The notes under the pieces: generated by a model
Seen by the model: the letters and a program-made list of their open reading frames with translations, nothing else
What the model was told of the DNA's origin: nothing
The model's database searches: none
Assembly: GCA_003260075.1 (NCBI GenBank)
Contig: QLIY01000388.1
Location: forward strand, 18,367-82,366
DNA: 64,000 nt
DNA from: Phallusia mammillata
Lineage: Eukaryota > Chordata > Ascidiacea > Phlebobranchia > Ascidiidae
Direction: 5' to 3'
Translations under genes and position numbers: made by a program
In this document: piece by piece, positions 12,587 to 26,625 of the stretch
Numbering within the stretch: the stretch's first letter is position 1
How the letters are laid out: each line of letters starts with the position of its first letter

Positions 12587-15195
12587 CATAAAACTGTCAA
12601 CAGTTACCCAAAAAAAATTAGTCAACACTTTTCAGACTTCAAAGGTTTTAACTGTACCTGTGTTAAATAATTTTAATCGAACTCTTCAAATCCTTCCAGC
12701 ACTTGTTTTTGGCGTTTGCGCACAAGAACGATTTAGAAACACTCTCTGCGATAAGATATTACCCCGTTATGTGACTTATCCTGTTGCAAATGCAGTTCTT
12801 ATACATGTTTTTTTTCTCCTTTTATATCCGTGTTATCGCATTCGCGCGGATCGTTGCATATTTTATCCCACTTGTAGCTTTCTATTTTTGTTTCTGGCCT
12901 TATGACCAAACCAGTTTGTGCTTCGAACGGGCCCTCACATCTGGTTGACTTCAACGAACATTTTTAAAGCAGCTCCCTGTTACACTTATTGGTCATTATT
13001 GAATTACGGTTTCTGGCATTAGCAGATAAGAAGGTTTTATAGCTATCCCCTACCTAAGTATCAACGTATCAGAACTAAATGGCAATATGGGCTTTTTGCG
13101 CTCCTGTTAGTATGAAGTGTACATGATGTCGCTCTAATTAATCGAAAAAGTACCTAACTTCATGGGTTCAGTTTAAGCCTCACATTAGTAATACGCCAAG
13201 AGTAGACAAATATTTCATGGCACCAGTAATGCAAGTGTAGCTCCTATGCTTACGTTTTTTACGTTACCAAAAGTTTACAACTATGCAGCATTCGCAAAGA
13301 AAAATCCTGATCCCTCCATTAGATTTAGAGTAGCCATCCGCGAAACTTTTGCAGTCTTTGATCTCTGAAGCGCTTTTTGTTGCAAAAGAAGCGCCGCAGA
13401 TATTGTATGTTACCACGAATCGCTCGGCTTGTTTTCAAATTGAATTTTATCCATATGTTCCATTGAAAACTATCGCCCATTTTTGCAAAACTATGTTTGG
13501 CGGTAATAAATACCAATTCCTCTCCCCAAAAATAAAAATAAAACTCAGTTACTGGTTGTTCTTTTCTATTGAATTTTTCCTTTCCATAACTTGTTCAGCG
13601 TACAAATTTTTGGGTCATTTTACAGCTATTGTTTTGTGATGTAGGTTGTATTTTCGATTCAATGACCTGATCTACCGCTATACTTGTATGCCTAAATGTT
13701 CCGCCAATGATGCTAGAAGCAAAATTTTCTACGTTTGAACTGTTTTCTGTTGTTGTCCACAATTGCGATACCAACGCAATTTTCGTTGCTACATTCATTG
13801 TAACTTTTAATAATAGTACACTAATTGTAAAAAAAAGTCTGATGACCTATGTATTAACATGCAATCGACCACTAAATAGTCCGATACAATGCAAATCTTC
13901 GTCTGTCTTTTTTATACTTCAATGCACTAGTAAACGCCGGTTCCCTCTTTCAATTCATCGTTATTAACTCGCGAACATTAGTAGTTTACTGTGTGGTGTG
14001 TACATATTTTACAACTATATGCGTACAAATTTGGCGTTGCAAATTTTACAGCCGTTCCTGAGAAATGTTTTGTCCATGACGACTGCGGCTCTGCTCATTT
14101 TTAACTGTCTAAAACACATTCTTTCAACCAAACTTGTCCGCTGTGTGTTTTTCGTCACAGAAAAGTCAAGTTTGGGCAGTAATTTTAGTGCTTTGGGCAA
14201 CTGGTAAGTAAACTTAAGGTGTATGTTTATTTCTTGTAGATTCAGACCTCATATATACATGTTATATTAGAGGACAAGCAAATAAGTTACAATCTTGATG
14301 TAGACTAAAAGCTTTTGACCCTATATTATATTGCATGAGTAAAAAGTCGTTTTAATGCAAGATGCGAGAAATAATGCAGCGGAGATGTAGTTTATTGAAA
14401 CGTTGGAACAATTCAGATCAGTAATGGGACTTACTTATGTATGTTTCAGTTGCACGCAGCAAAGTTTAATTTAACTCGAGTGACTACCTGATAAAATATG
14501 GAACTTGCAGACACTGAGTTGTTAACTTTGTTTCAGAACGAACTTTTGGAAGTAATGATATTTGTGTTTATGACATGATTTGCTCAAAACAAGCTTTTTA
14601 TCCGTATTTGCCATCACCACCAAAAAGTTGACTTTCGTAGGAAAAGCCGAAACTCTTGCTTGACTTGTGGCTGCTGCAAAACACGAATTGAAATGATGCA
14701 CCCTAATTGTAAGTTAGTAGCTTACTAGCGCCCCCGCGTGACTAAATAAATAAAACTTAGTTTCCAATAAAGCAAGCTGGTTTTATTTTTATGAATAACT
14801 ACATGCATTGTTTTATGCGACTTAAGTTATTCCGTTTATGGGTTGCACAAATCTTCAGCACAAAACCCGGTCACTTTTGTCAGTATTGCAAATACTTGGG
14901 GCAATTAATTTCTCTGCATCTTGACGTATAGCAGTGGTTCCCAAAGATTTTTTTCATAACAATCGTCGCAACTTTTTTCCATCTCTCGCAGTTCAAGTTA
15001 AAGCTGAATAAATGTTAAGAGTCGTTTGTTACATCACATGCAAGACTAAAACAAAAATAAAATTTTGGTTTTTGAACCACTATTTTTTTAACGACTATTA
15101 AAGCAATTATGTTTTTTATTATTGCTTGACGCTGAAAATGGGCCTATTTCTGGGTATTTTATTTTCAGATCTTGATTTTTCGTCCATCACTCTAT

Positions 15196-15633
15196 CAGTG
15201 ATTCTCAAACTATGTGCCCGGCACACCCGTGCGACCTGAGAGATTTCCAAGTGTGAAGAAAATACCTCCCTTTCGAAAACGAGTGTTATTAGTGGGTATC
15301 CTTATTTGTGTCAAAAATCTAGACCTGAAATACAATAGGCTATTTGTCTGGTGTTTTTGGACGTGATGGCGAAATACGATCGTGCATAAAAACTTTGAAA
15401 TTGTTTTTGTTTTGTTTTTTGGTTGTCATAAAAACACTTACCAAAATAAAGGTTAGCAAATCAACTTTATTTTTACAACTTTTGTGTGGTCAGCCCGCAA
15501 AGTATGCCAAAAAAATTAAACTTAGTTTCCCAGTTTGACACACACTTAAAAATTAAACTTAGTTTCCCAGTTTGACACACACTTAAAAATTAAACTTAGT
15601 TTCCCAGTTTGACACACAGTTTGAGAACCACTG
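15196..15633. mobile_element. hAT-like element, about 438 bp
   Basis: Starts CAGTGATTCTCAAAC and ends GTTTGAGAACCACTG (inverted repeats with one mismatch). CTCTAT is present on both flanks, suggesting a target duplication. The 37-bp tandem repeat at 15515-15621 lies inside. There is no transposase frame. Confidence 0.7.
15515..15621 (+). repeat. Tandem repeat, 37-bp period, about 3 copies
   Basis: Units start at 15515, 15552 and 15589 with the word ATTAAACTTAGTTTCCCAG. They lie within the hAT-like element 15196-15633. Confidence 0.9.
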
Positions 15634-15907
15634 CTCTATATTTCTGTTCCTTAAAACTAGCATATTTGCAAATTGACGCTTGGATGACGAAACTGGACCG
15701 GTTCAAGCGTAGAGAAATGTTAGTTCGTAACATTGTTTGTGTTTTTCATTACACGATGTTTCTTGTGTATGAAACTGATGTAAAACGAATGTGCGTTAAT
15801 ATTGGTTTCACAAGTACGACAGATTTCATTTTGCATTAAAGATATATTATTTTTTCTTTACATAAATCAAGCATATTTTGTGAAATCGTTTTGCCGATGT
15901 TCTACAA

Positions 15908-16175
15908 CAGTGGTTCCCAACCGGGGAGGAATTACCCCCTAGGGAGGAATTTTATGGTTTCGTGGGAGGAATTTATAAAAACTGTAAAAAAATTACATTG
16001 AAAATGTTACAGAATATTTGTAAAGGATTATAAAATGGACATCCCTAATTATAAAGTCTATTTCAAATTGCTATAATTTTTTATGTTATATTTGTTTTTC
16101 GTCCTTATGCGGAGGAATGAATAGTTCGAAAATGGGCAAAGGGAGGAATGTGGCAAAAAAGGTTGAGAACCACTG
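15908..16175. mobile_element. hAT-like MITE, 268 bp, perfect 8-bp target duplication
   Basis: Starts CAGTGGTTCCCAACC and ends GGTTGAGAACCACTG. Both flanks carry TTCTACAA (15900-15907 and 16176-16183), the 8-base duplication expected for hAT insertion. The interior contains repeated GGAGGAAT words and no open frame. Confidence 0.85.
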
Positions 16176-16321
16176 TTCTACAATGTTTTGGTTGTGTACT
16201 AACCCCGGCCAGACACTGTTAGACTAACGCTATTATGTTTTAAGCTGCCAAGCGCGCAAATTTCTGAAGTTACATCAACCTCGCCAAAAGACTATAGCCA
16301 AATATGCCGTTGCTGTTGGAA

Positions 16322-16327
16322 TTTATT
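16322..16327 (-). terminator. Candidate poly(A) signal of the beta-tubulin gene
   Basis: AATAAA on the minus strand, about 250 bases downstream of the tubulin stop codon. Confidence 0.5.
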
Positions 16328-16579
16328 CTTTCCCGCGTGTAAGAAACATACGGAGAAGGCGTAGGAACTGGTAAACGAAGAGATACGGAAGAATGTGGTG
16401 TTGGTGGTGTGGGTGAGAAACAAAAGGGGAGAACAATCCAGGTTCATTGTACCAATGCCGCAGTGACATTACCGAAACAAAGAGAACGGTGTGAAAAACA
16501 AAAAAAATGTGCAGAAAAGGTGAAGTCGAAATTTAATGAAAAACTGGGGGTTGTTAAGTTGTCGAAATCTTGTTCGGTT

Positions 16580-19177
<2,598 letters not shown>

Positions 19178-19271
19178 TTTGTTAGAATAATATAAATACA
19201 AACACTGCAAAAAGTATAAAGTTGTTTCTATAACTCAGTCACAGAATGAGTTGGTGCCTTCACCCCTCCGG

Positions 19272-19279
19272 CTTATAAG
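19272..19279 (-). promoter_or_regulatory. Candidate TATA box of the outer tubulin first exon
   Basis: CTTATAAG lies about 95 bases upstream of the outer start codon on the minus strand. A TTTTTGCAG acceptor-like site between it and the ATG could mark a short 5'-UTR intron or a spliced-leader site. Confidence 0.45.
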
Positions 19280-19817
19280 CATGTTCATGCGCCAGGCCGC
19301 CATGACGTAATTTTTCTCTGTTCTTTGCCACGGTTGGACGCTTTTTTCCCTCGCGCCGCACCGCAGACAATCGATTGCTCTCGTTTCGGACTACTTTTCA
19401 TCAGCGGAGTAACACTAAAATCGGAGCGGTTTGAGATCGCTAAGCAACCGCCCAAATAACGGTATTTGATCTAGCAGGGCGAAGTAAAACTTGCCTGCAG
19501 TTGGACGCCATGCCCCAAGCACTGGTTGCCAATACATTTGTGTTGCCTTGGCGACATTTTGAGCAACCAATTGTCTGTCGAACGTTTATCTACCTGGTGC
19601 TGGTAATTAGCTGTACACTTTCAGCCTGCGCGAAGCTGCACGTTTACACCTGTTTGGTATAAATATAACTAGTAGATTCGAGAGTAATCATATACAAAAT
19701 GGTCGTTACAAAAAAGTTTAAAAACTACAATGAAAATGAGTGGCTAATGTAAATCAGTGTCACATGTTACAGTTGTCATGTAATAACAACTCAACGTGTT
19801 AGGTCATTTGTCTAATT

Positions 19818-20159
19818 CAGGGGTGGGGAACCTGCGGCCTTCGATGTCAGAATACAATTTAGGATGTTGATGATACTCACTGCACCAGGCACTAAAAACT
19901 AGACAGAAACGCATTTTTTACCTTTATTCCACATTACTATTTGATTGGTTCTAGAGCAGCGGTTTTCAAAATACAGCCAAATGGTTGCGTACTGGTACAC
20001 TAGGCGATTTCCGTAGGACTGCCAAGAGACCAAGGTTTAACAATCTTACTTGTGTTGCAAAAGAACAATTGTTTGCGCATAATCAAATGTCTAAAACACG
20101 TCTGTGATGTCACAAGCTGCTCCTAGATTGATATTGGCAAACAAGCGAGTATCTACTTT

Positions 20160-20214
<55 letters not shown>

Positions 20215-20389
20215 TGAGGGTGGAAATGTAGTGACGAATTTTATTTAGCTTGGACCGTAAGTTCGACCATTCTGTAAGTCAAAAAGTTTAAACACCTCTG
20301 TCCTTGGCCTGGGAAATAGTCTGTGCGGCCTAAACGAGTGTAGATAAACCGTTTGGCGGCCTTTACAACAAAAAGGTTCCCCACCCCTG
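19818..20389. mobile_element. hAT-like element with CAGGGGTGGGGAACC ends, 572 bp
   Basis: Starts CAGGGGTGGGGAACCTGCGG and ends GGTTCCCCACCCCTG. It is flanked by a perfect 8-base duplication GTCTAATT (19810-19817 and 20390-20397). These ends resemble those of widespread animal hAT non-autonomous elements. The interior holds a 54-base poly-C run (20161-20214) and no transposase frame. Confidence 0.88.
20161..20214. repeat. Poly-C homopolymer, 54 bases
   Basis: Uninterrupted C run inside the hAT-like element. Confidence 0.95.
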
Positions 20390-23300
20390 GTCTAATTCAA
20401 AGAGAACATTTCATAAAGCCCTACAGCAACCACCAATTGTATTCAATGTTTTGATATTTATCAGGTTTAAATGCATCTTTTGTTCGCGGATATAGTCACC
20501 AAAATTCTGCACTTGATCTTTGACAATTACTAGAGACAAATTGGTCCTTGATTTGAAAAGCAAGTGTGTCTGCGATCGATTTGCACACGTACGCTTCGAC
20601 CTTAGGGACTATCCAGCTGTTGCTGTGTCTGTTACAATCCTGCTTTGTTTCCTGCAACAAAGCTTGACATAATTGTTAAACTCGCTCATCCCAAAATTAA
20701 TTCGGTCAAGCAGCAGGATGATTGCGAATTGGTGTTAAAGAGCTGGACATCATTGTCGTAAACCCTTTCTCTCCCAGCACTTTAACCTCCAACGGTTGTT
20801 TATTGTAATGACGCAAGTGTTTTGGGTCTCGTTTCAGGTTCTAAGGGCGAACGTGATTCTAAATATGCTCTGAGGAGGCCAATTTTTAATAAACTGGTTT
20901 CACTTTATTACGCCATCTGGCATGATTTGCTGTGCATGTGATTATGGTGTGTTGTTACTGTGTTTACCGGTGTGTTTCCGATAATTGCATGCACCAAAAT
21001 GAACCTATTGCTGTATCTCTTTTTAAAATGTTGTTACTTATGACTGCACCAGTTCAACCAAAATAATTTGTTTAACATCGGTATGAATCGTAATTTTGAA
21101 TAAAGAGTTGAAAGTGTACAGTAGTTTTGCGCAGCATGTGCCATACGCCAAACGGGTGGGCATGTTAACTGTTTTCGTGCGTTAATCATTTACAGCTAAA
21201 CCTCCTAGTTTTAGATACAATACAAAGATGAAACGTCAAGGGCTAAGAGCACCGTTTTCTGCTCCGACCTTCTACTTACTGGGCCAGTTCCATTAAACGG
21301 GGCTTTGCCCAAATTAGTTTCGATTTTTCACTTCGGTAATGTGTCGCACTGGAGAGTTTTCCGATACATGTCGGTCCCTAGCGATTAAAGCGCGCTTTCA
21401 GACCCGGCAAAATTGTTTTTCACATGACGTATAAATTAATTTACGGTGCCACCGAGAGCGTGCTCGAAGGCGCCCGACGGCTGGCGAATAAACATCAATA
21501 ATTCAGCGACTTGTACAGTGATCGGAACACCTTTAAGTTGTCCCTTTGTGTATCGTTATCCATATGTTTCAGAGTTCTTTTTTAGGAGCTCGTGCAATGC
21601 ATTGTCCAACCGAACTTTATCAGCAACAAGGTGCTGTCATAAAGGCATTTTCTAAAAGCCAGTCCTCGAATAACAATATTATGTCATCGTGCCCTTCAGA
21701 CCTTAAATATTATGTTTGTGTGATGTCCACAAACACCCCACTGAGCTGTGTTAACCCCGTTCGTCAAAGGGCAATTTCGACGATTACGCCACACTCTCTG
21801 CTTTGTACCTACGGCACGGTCCTTGTTCGCGCACAATCGTATTACACTCGTTCGACAATAAAATCATACCCAAGGAAAACGCGCACACAATAGACCGGTA
21901 TTTCACCGGTGTTTGTAATGTGACACTGGAACAAGCGTACTCTACTGTGCGTGTCCAATCACGTCCAGCTCTGCCGTTGATGTCGCCGTGGTGATGAATT
22001 GAATCACGTGTTTGTACAGTCCGGGCAGGTCGAAAGCTGATTGGTTCATATTGTTGTGCTGGAGGTATCAGGTGAAACTTACTCCGCGTCTCAGCTTGAT
22101 GGCATGGCTACGGGATGTAGTATCTCGCTGGCGTGAAACTTAATAGGCCCAACCTTAAATTGCCAAAGCTTTTATTGGCAAAGCTGCGTCCTTAGGACAG
22201 TTATTCTACGCTATGTGCATTTGTGCTGCTGATAACAACATAAGCAATGGTTGCAATGAATTGTAATAATTGCAATGTGTTCTATTCTCAATATACTTTA
22301 TTGAAGTAAATTGCCTTTGTTTAATGTTAGTGGCAAGAAAAAAACCCAAGGCGAAGGGGGTAACGACTCAATTTTCTTTTTGTTTCTTTAATAGCACCCG
22401 TGGGCCGCATCTTGAATCATTAATGCATGTAGCTTTGGGCGTCTTATTCGTGCATGACTCATTATTTCTTCCTCTGCGCCTGCACAGTATTGAGCGGATT
22501 CAAAATTCTCCGTTAGAATACGTCATGTAGGCCTGATAGTTCAGACAAACTGTGCAAGAACATGAATATTTTAGAACTCAAGACCGCCACCAAGTCCAGC
22601 TCACGGTGATGTCATTGTATGGTAGGGAATAGATCAATACAATACTCGGCAGTCGCCACATTTGTTCTTCTTAAACGCGATATTAACGATGAGTTTGCCC
22701 CCATTTAGCATTGGGTCAAACTGATTCCAACTTTTAACAACTACAAGTAAGCTAAGCTTGTGAAAACATATCAGGCAAATAACGAACTCATACCAGCTCT
22801 ACATTACGTCTTTTTGTCCCATTAGATTAGAACGGCATAATCAATCGTTTTAAAACGTCATTAGAAGCTTTGTATTATACGGGCACGCGGCATTGGATAA
22901 TGGCCCCCGCCATTGGTGTGCAACCTATATTCTGGCAATTAGAAGAAATGCGTCCTTGACATGTGCCGCTTTGTATGTAGTGAGGCTGCAAAACGACGTC
23001 AGGGCTGTTGAACAAATCCAGTCTGTTTTAATTTTTAACAGATGATGCATTGCTGACCGCAGTTCAATTCGTTTCCGTCACATTAATAAGGATGAAGCAT
23101 GAAACCACCAAGCTTCCAAGGCGCACCCAATAAAGGCAATTATTTGCATATGATACGCACAATATTAAAATTGAACACATATGACATACACCTGCTATTT
23201 TCGGAAACACTGTTTTGAAACATTTGAAGTGCAAAAGCATTTTGTCCATTTATTATTTTTGTTGCTCCAGGGCGCCGCCTTTTGTTTTGAGTCTTTCAAA

Positions 23301-23826
23301 TTTATTTATTGGTTTCCTCACGGGTTTTGAGACACATGTTCCATTCATTGCTTCCCATTTATTTTACTGAGGCTTTAATAAAACTTTCGAGTATATATTT
23401 TTTTCTGTTAACGGTTTTAGATGATTTATTTTGTTGTAACCAAGGTTTAGTATGAAAAAATAAAACTCTTTGTATTGAGTTCGGTAAAGTACCATGGTAC
23501 ATGAATATCCTCACCTAAGTTGGTTTTTAAATCCTTGGAGTTTAGTAAAAATGCACGCGGCATAATTAACAGGTTTCGATTAACACCGATTTGTATCTTC
23601 TGGTACAATATTTCCTACTTTAAGCCCTGAACTGATTATTGGTTCTTTTAGCTGCCAATCTATTTTTCTTCTTTCAAAAAGTTGTGCAGTTGGAACACAA
23701 CCAACTGCCACGGATTAAACTATTCATGTTGAAAATCAACGTTTGTAAATTTGTTTTGGAATGGTTTGTTAACAACTAGTTTGTTACTAATTTACCAGAA
23801 CTATTGTTTGGCAATTCAAACTTTAA

Positions 23827-23896
<70 letters not shown>

Positions 23897-24103
23897 TTTT
23901 TTTTTTTTTAAAAGCGACATCATTTATTTTTTAAATGTTTTGTTTCACATGATTTTTGCAAATTTGAAACTAAATTGACAAGTTTAATGTTTGTCAACCA
24001 GCAATGTTGTATAGATGCTTGAAGTTTTAATGTTTCAGGTAACCAAATGATGTCCTGGCAATAATTTAAGAAATATTACATATATATTTACACTTTTTGT
24101 TAG
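20390..24103. other. Gene-free region between tubulin and WDR92
   Basis: About 3.7 kb with only short open frames and no recognisable exon or family. The three overlapping frames at 21.4-22.0 kb have no homology I recognise and no consistent splice structure. A poly-C/poly-T tract sits at 23828-23909. Cis-regulatory DNA for the tubulin gene could lie here but cannot be shown. Confidence 0.5.
23828..23909. repeat. Poly-C (69 bases) followed by poly-T
   Basis: A C run from 23828 to 23896, then about 13 T. It is not coding; translated it would give poly-proline. Confidence 0.95.
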
Positions 24104-24110
24104 ACACTTG
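24104..24110 (+). promoter_or_regulatory. Possible trans-splice acceptor upstream of WDR92
   Basis: A pyrimidine-rich stretch ending TTTTTGTTAG stands 21 bases before the start codon of an intronless gene, with no upstream donor obvious. In Ciona many mRNAs receive a spliced leader at such sites. Inference only. Confidence 0.35.
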
Positions 24111-24123
24111 TATCTGGTTTAAA

Positions 24124-25182
24124 ATGGAGAAACCTCAAATCATTACCCACATTGAAAAGTCCATGAACTTTACGTTATATGATTGCAAGTGGATTCCTCG
24201 CAGTGCAAAGTTCGTCAGCATTGGAAGTCACCCAAGAGGAACAGGTGCCTTGCAAGTTTATGAAATATCTCACAGGGAATTAACATTGGTAAAAGAAGCA
24301 GAAACTCCTACATCCCTAAAATGTGGCACATTTGCAGCATCATCACTGCAAAGTAGACATTTAGCCACTGGAGATTTTAAGGGCAAACTCAACGTATGGG
24401 ATTTGGAAACAATGAAGACTGTCTATGATTGTGGTGCACACAAGGAAATCATCAATTCAATTGATGGTGTTGGTGGTTTAGGAGTAGGTGAAGGTGCACC
24501 TGAGTTGGTTACAGGTTCACGGGATGGTTGTGTCAAAGTATGGGATGTCAGGCAAAAGGATTCACCAGTTGCTTGCATTGAACCAGAGGATGGGGAAGAC
24601 CACAGAGATTGCTGGGCAGTGGCATTTGGTGATTCCTACAACTCTGATGAGCGCTGTGTTTGTGCAGGATATGACAATGGTGATGTGAAGATGTTTGATC
24701 TGAGAAATATGTCAGTGAAGTGGGAGACAAATGTCAAAAATGGTGTGTGTTGTGTGGAATTTGATCGCAAAGACATTGCCATGAACAAACTTGTTGTGAC
24801 CACACTTGAAGGAAAGTTTCGTGTTTTTGACCTACGCACACAGAATCCGAAATCGGGCTTTGCTTCTCTCACTGAAAAAGCTCACAAATCAACAGTATGG
24901 CTAGCAAAGCACCTGCCACAAAATCGTGATGTTTTTATGACAACTGGGGGTTCTGGCTCCCTCTCACTGTGGAAGTATGAATACCCACCAAAGCGAGTAA
25001 AAGTAGTGGATGATGTGGAAACAGGGGTAGCAGGAACTTTACAATATTTGCAGAATTCCACTCTCTCTACTCAGCCAATTTGTGGACTGGACTGGAGCCC
25101 AGACAAACTTGGACTGTGTGTTTGTGTTGCTTTTGACCAGGCCCTGAGAGTTTTAATTGTCACAAAACTAAATCGAATTTAG
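24124..25182 (+). CDS. WDR92: WD repeat protein WDR92 / DNAAF10 (Monad), intronless
   Basis: Cytoplasmic beta-propeller protein that works with the R2TP-like co-chaperone complex to pre-assemble axonemal dynein arms. The 352 residues from [10 protein letters not shown] compare with 357 in human. The upstream in-frame ATG at 24097 lies before a probable splice acceptor, so 24124 is preferred because the family begins with FEKPQII. Conserved blocks: [127 protein letters not shown]; and a C-terminus of [10 protein letters not shown]. The family usually has introns; this copy has none, but it is intact and the identity is strong. A recent retrocopy is possible, but no other copy is visible in this window. 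Confidence 0.97.
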   Translation: MEKPQIITHIEKSMNFTLYDCKWIPRSAKFVSIGSHPRGTGALQVYEISHRELTLVKEAETPTSLKCGTFAASSLQSRHLATGDFKGKLNVWDLETMKTVYDCGAHKEIINSIDGVGGLGVGEGAPELVTGSRDGCVKVWDVRQKDSPVACIEPEDGEDHRDCWAVAFGDSYNSDERCVCAGYDNGDVKMFDLRNMSVKWETNVKNGVCCVEFDRKDIAMNKLVVTTLEGKFRVFDLRTQNPKSGFASLTEKAHKSTVWLAKHLPQNRDVFMTTGGSGSLSLWKYEYPPKRVKVVDDVETGVAGTLQYLQNSTLSTQPICGLDWSPDKLGLCVCVAFDQALRVLIVTKLNRI

Positions 25183-26607
25183 ATTTGTGTAATTTAAGCT
25201 CACATTTCTGATTCTGTACATGTTGTCAGTTTTATTTTTTGCAGAATGTGTTTGTAGTGTTGCATTTTATGAAGGTAAAGTTCTTTTTATGTTCATGCAA
25301 AAATTTGCAAAATGGAAGCAATTCACTATGTTTCGAATATAATTATTTTTACATCTACTCACCAATGATAACAGCTCACAAAGCCAGTATGTTAGTCTGG
25401 AGGTTCCATTTTATATCATGATGAACAAGCATGGACAGTCAAGTTTAGGTAGTTGGTCAAGAAAAGTTGTATTTGTTAACAGAAACAAAGGTGGTAAAAA
25501 ATTGGCATGTTCAGGCCGTTTAGGGAAACTAGTGTAGAATGTTCGTTTGTGGTAAACGCACGTTTCATGGTCCTGATTAAATCTTCCACGGGCTTATGAA
25601 CCGGCAGAAACATTCGCACTCAACCCAAACAATTTGTTAATTTACGGTTAAAGCCAGGATTTACCAAGTTTGTGTGGTGAGCCACCATATTTTTGATAAG
25701 ATTGTTACAAAACGCTTTGCACCTCCGATATTTTTTACTCAGGTAGGTTTTCAGATTCAAATCTGTACTAAGCACTTAAGCAGAATGCAAAAAATTTCCA
25801 ACAGCATGTCCAGTATACCAACAAATGGCGGAAATATAACTTGTTTCAGTTTCACATAACACTTTCTTGGCGTTTTTTAAGGGTTTAGAAAGATTTAGAC
25901 TACAAGCATTTTTGTTACTTTGCACAAATTTACAGCTTTTGGGCTTGAACGTCGTGACAAACCATTCAGGCGATTTCCCGAACTTTCTTTTGCTAAAATG
26001 AGTGAAGTTTATTTTACTCGCGAAGGAAAGCATAATGGCACAATTGTAGTAGATTTACCAGAACAATCACAATGGAAATAGCTGCACAAGGTTTCACTGT
26101 TGTGGACAGATACACATGAAAATGATTTGTGTTTTCCAGTGACCTTTAAATTAAAAAAAATATTCAAAAATTAATACGTCTGCAAAACCAGGGAGTCGAA
26201 CCGGAACTGAACCCGAACCCGCGAACCGGTTTGAGCGGTTAATTTCATTAAACCCGAACCGAACCTGAACCCATATGACAAGCGGTTCGACTACCTGTGC
26301 AAAACCCTAAACCTAGTCGTACAATTTTTTTATTTTATTCTCGCAGATTTTTTTTCACCAGCATACCTATAGTTCACAGATAGGCTACACTGCATGAGCT
26401 GAAACTTTGTTTCGTAATATTCTGTTGACCAAATTCAAGATTTTAGTGAAAAAATACTAAGCAATCAGTGTGAGAATAAGCATGTCCAAACGCTTATCAG
26501 CAAACTTGCGAAAAGGCGCTTTTTGTTGATGCTGGTGCAAGCAGTTATAACGAGAGTTTTAGAGCTACTGTAATTTTACCTAAACTGCATGTTCTGTACA
26601 TTTTACA
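25183..26607. other. Intergenic, nothing recognised
   Basis: Only short frames. An imperfect GAACCCGAACC-rich stretch at 26190-26310 resembles 3370-3570 and may be a dispersed repeat. Confidence 0.5.
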
Positions 26608-26625
26608 GTTTCATAAGATACAAAT

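Larger units (their letters stand above)
11868..16321. other. Gene-free region between the galactosyltransferase and beta-tubulin genes
   Basis: About 4.4 kb of AT-rich DNA. I recognised only transposon-derived elements: a 511-bp MITE at 12076-12586 and hAT-like elements at 15196-15633 and 15908-16175. A further degenerate hAT-like element may lie at about 14933-15082, starting CAGTGGTTCCCAAA and ending near GAACCACT. Open frames around 13.3-14.2 kb match no family and have no convincing exon structure. Confidence 0.55.

Noticed and set aside
12078-12600. Open frames on both strands in the CCGGAACG-rich stretch
   Set aside because: They lie inside the MITE and mirror each other because of its inverted symmetry; not protein coding.
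14051-14203. Possible exon between TTTTACAG and GTAAGT
   Set aside because: The open frame matches nothing, and there is no partner exon or start; chance splice-like signals are common in this AT-rich DNA.
21446-21994. Three overlapping plus-strand open frames up to 115 codons
   Set aside because: No recognisable domain, no splice structure, and mixed frames; likely chance frames in a somewhat less AT-rich stretch.
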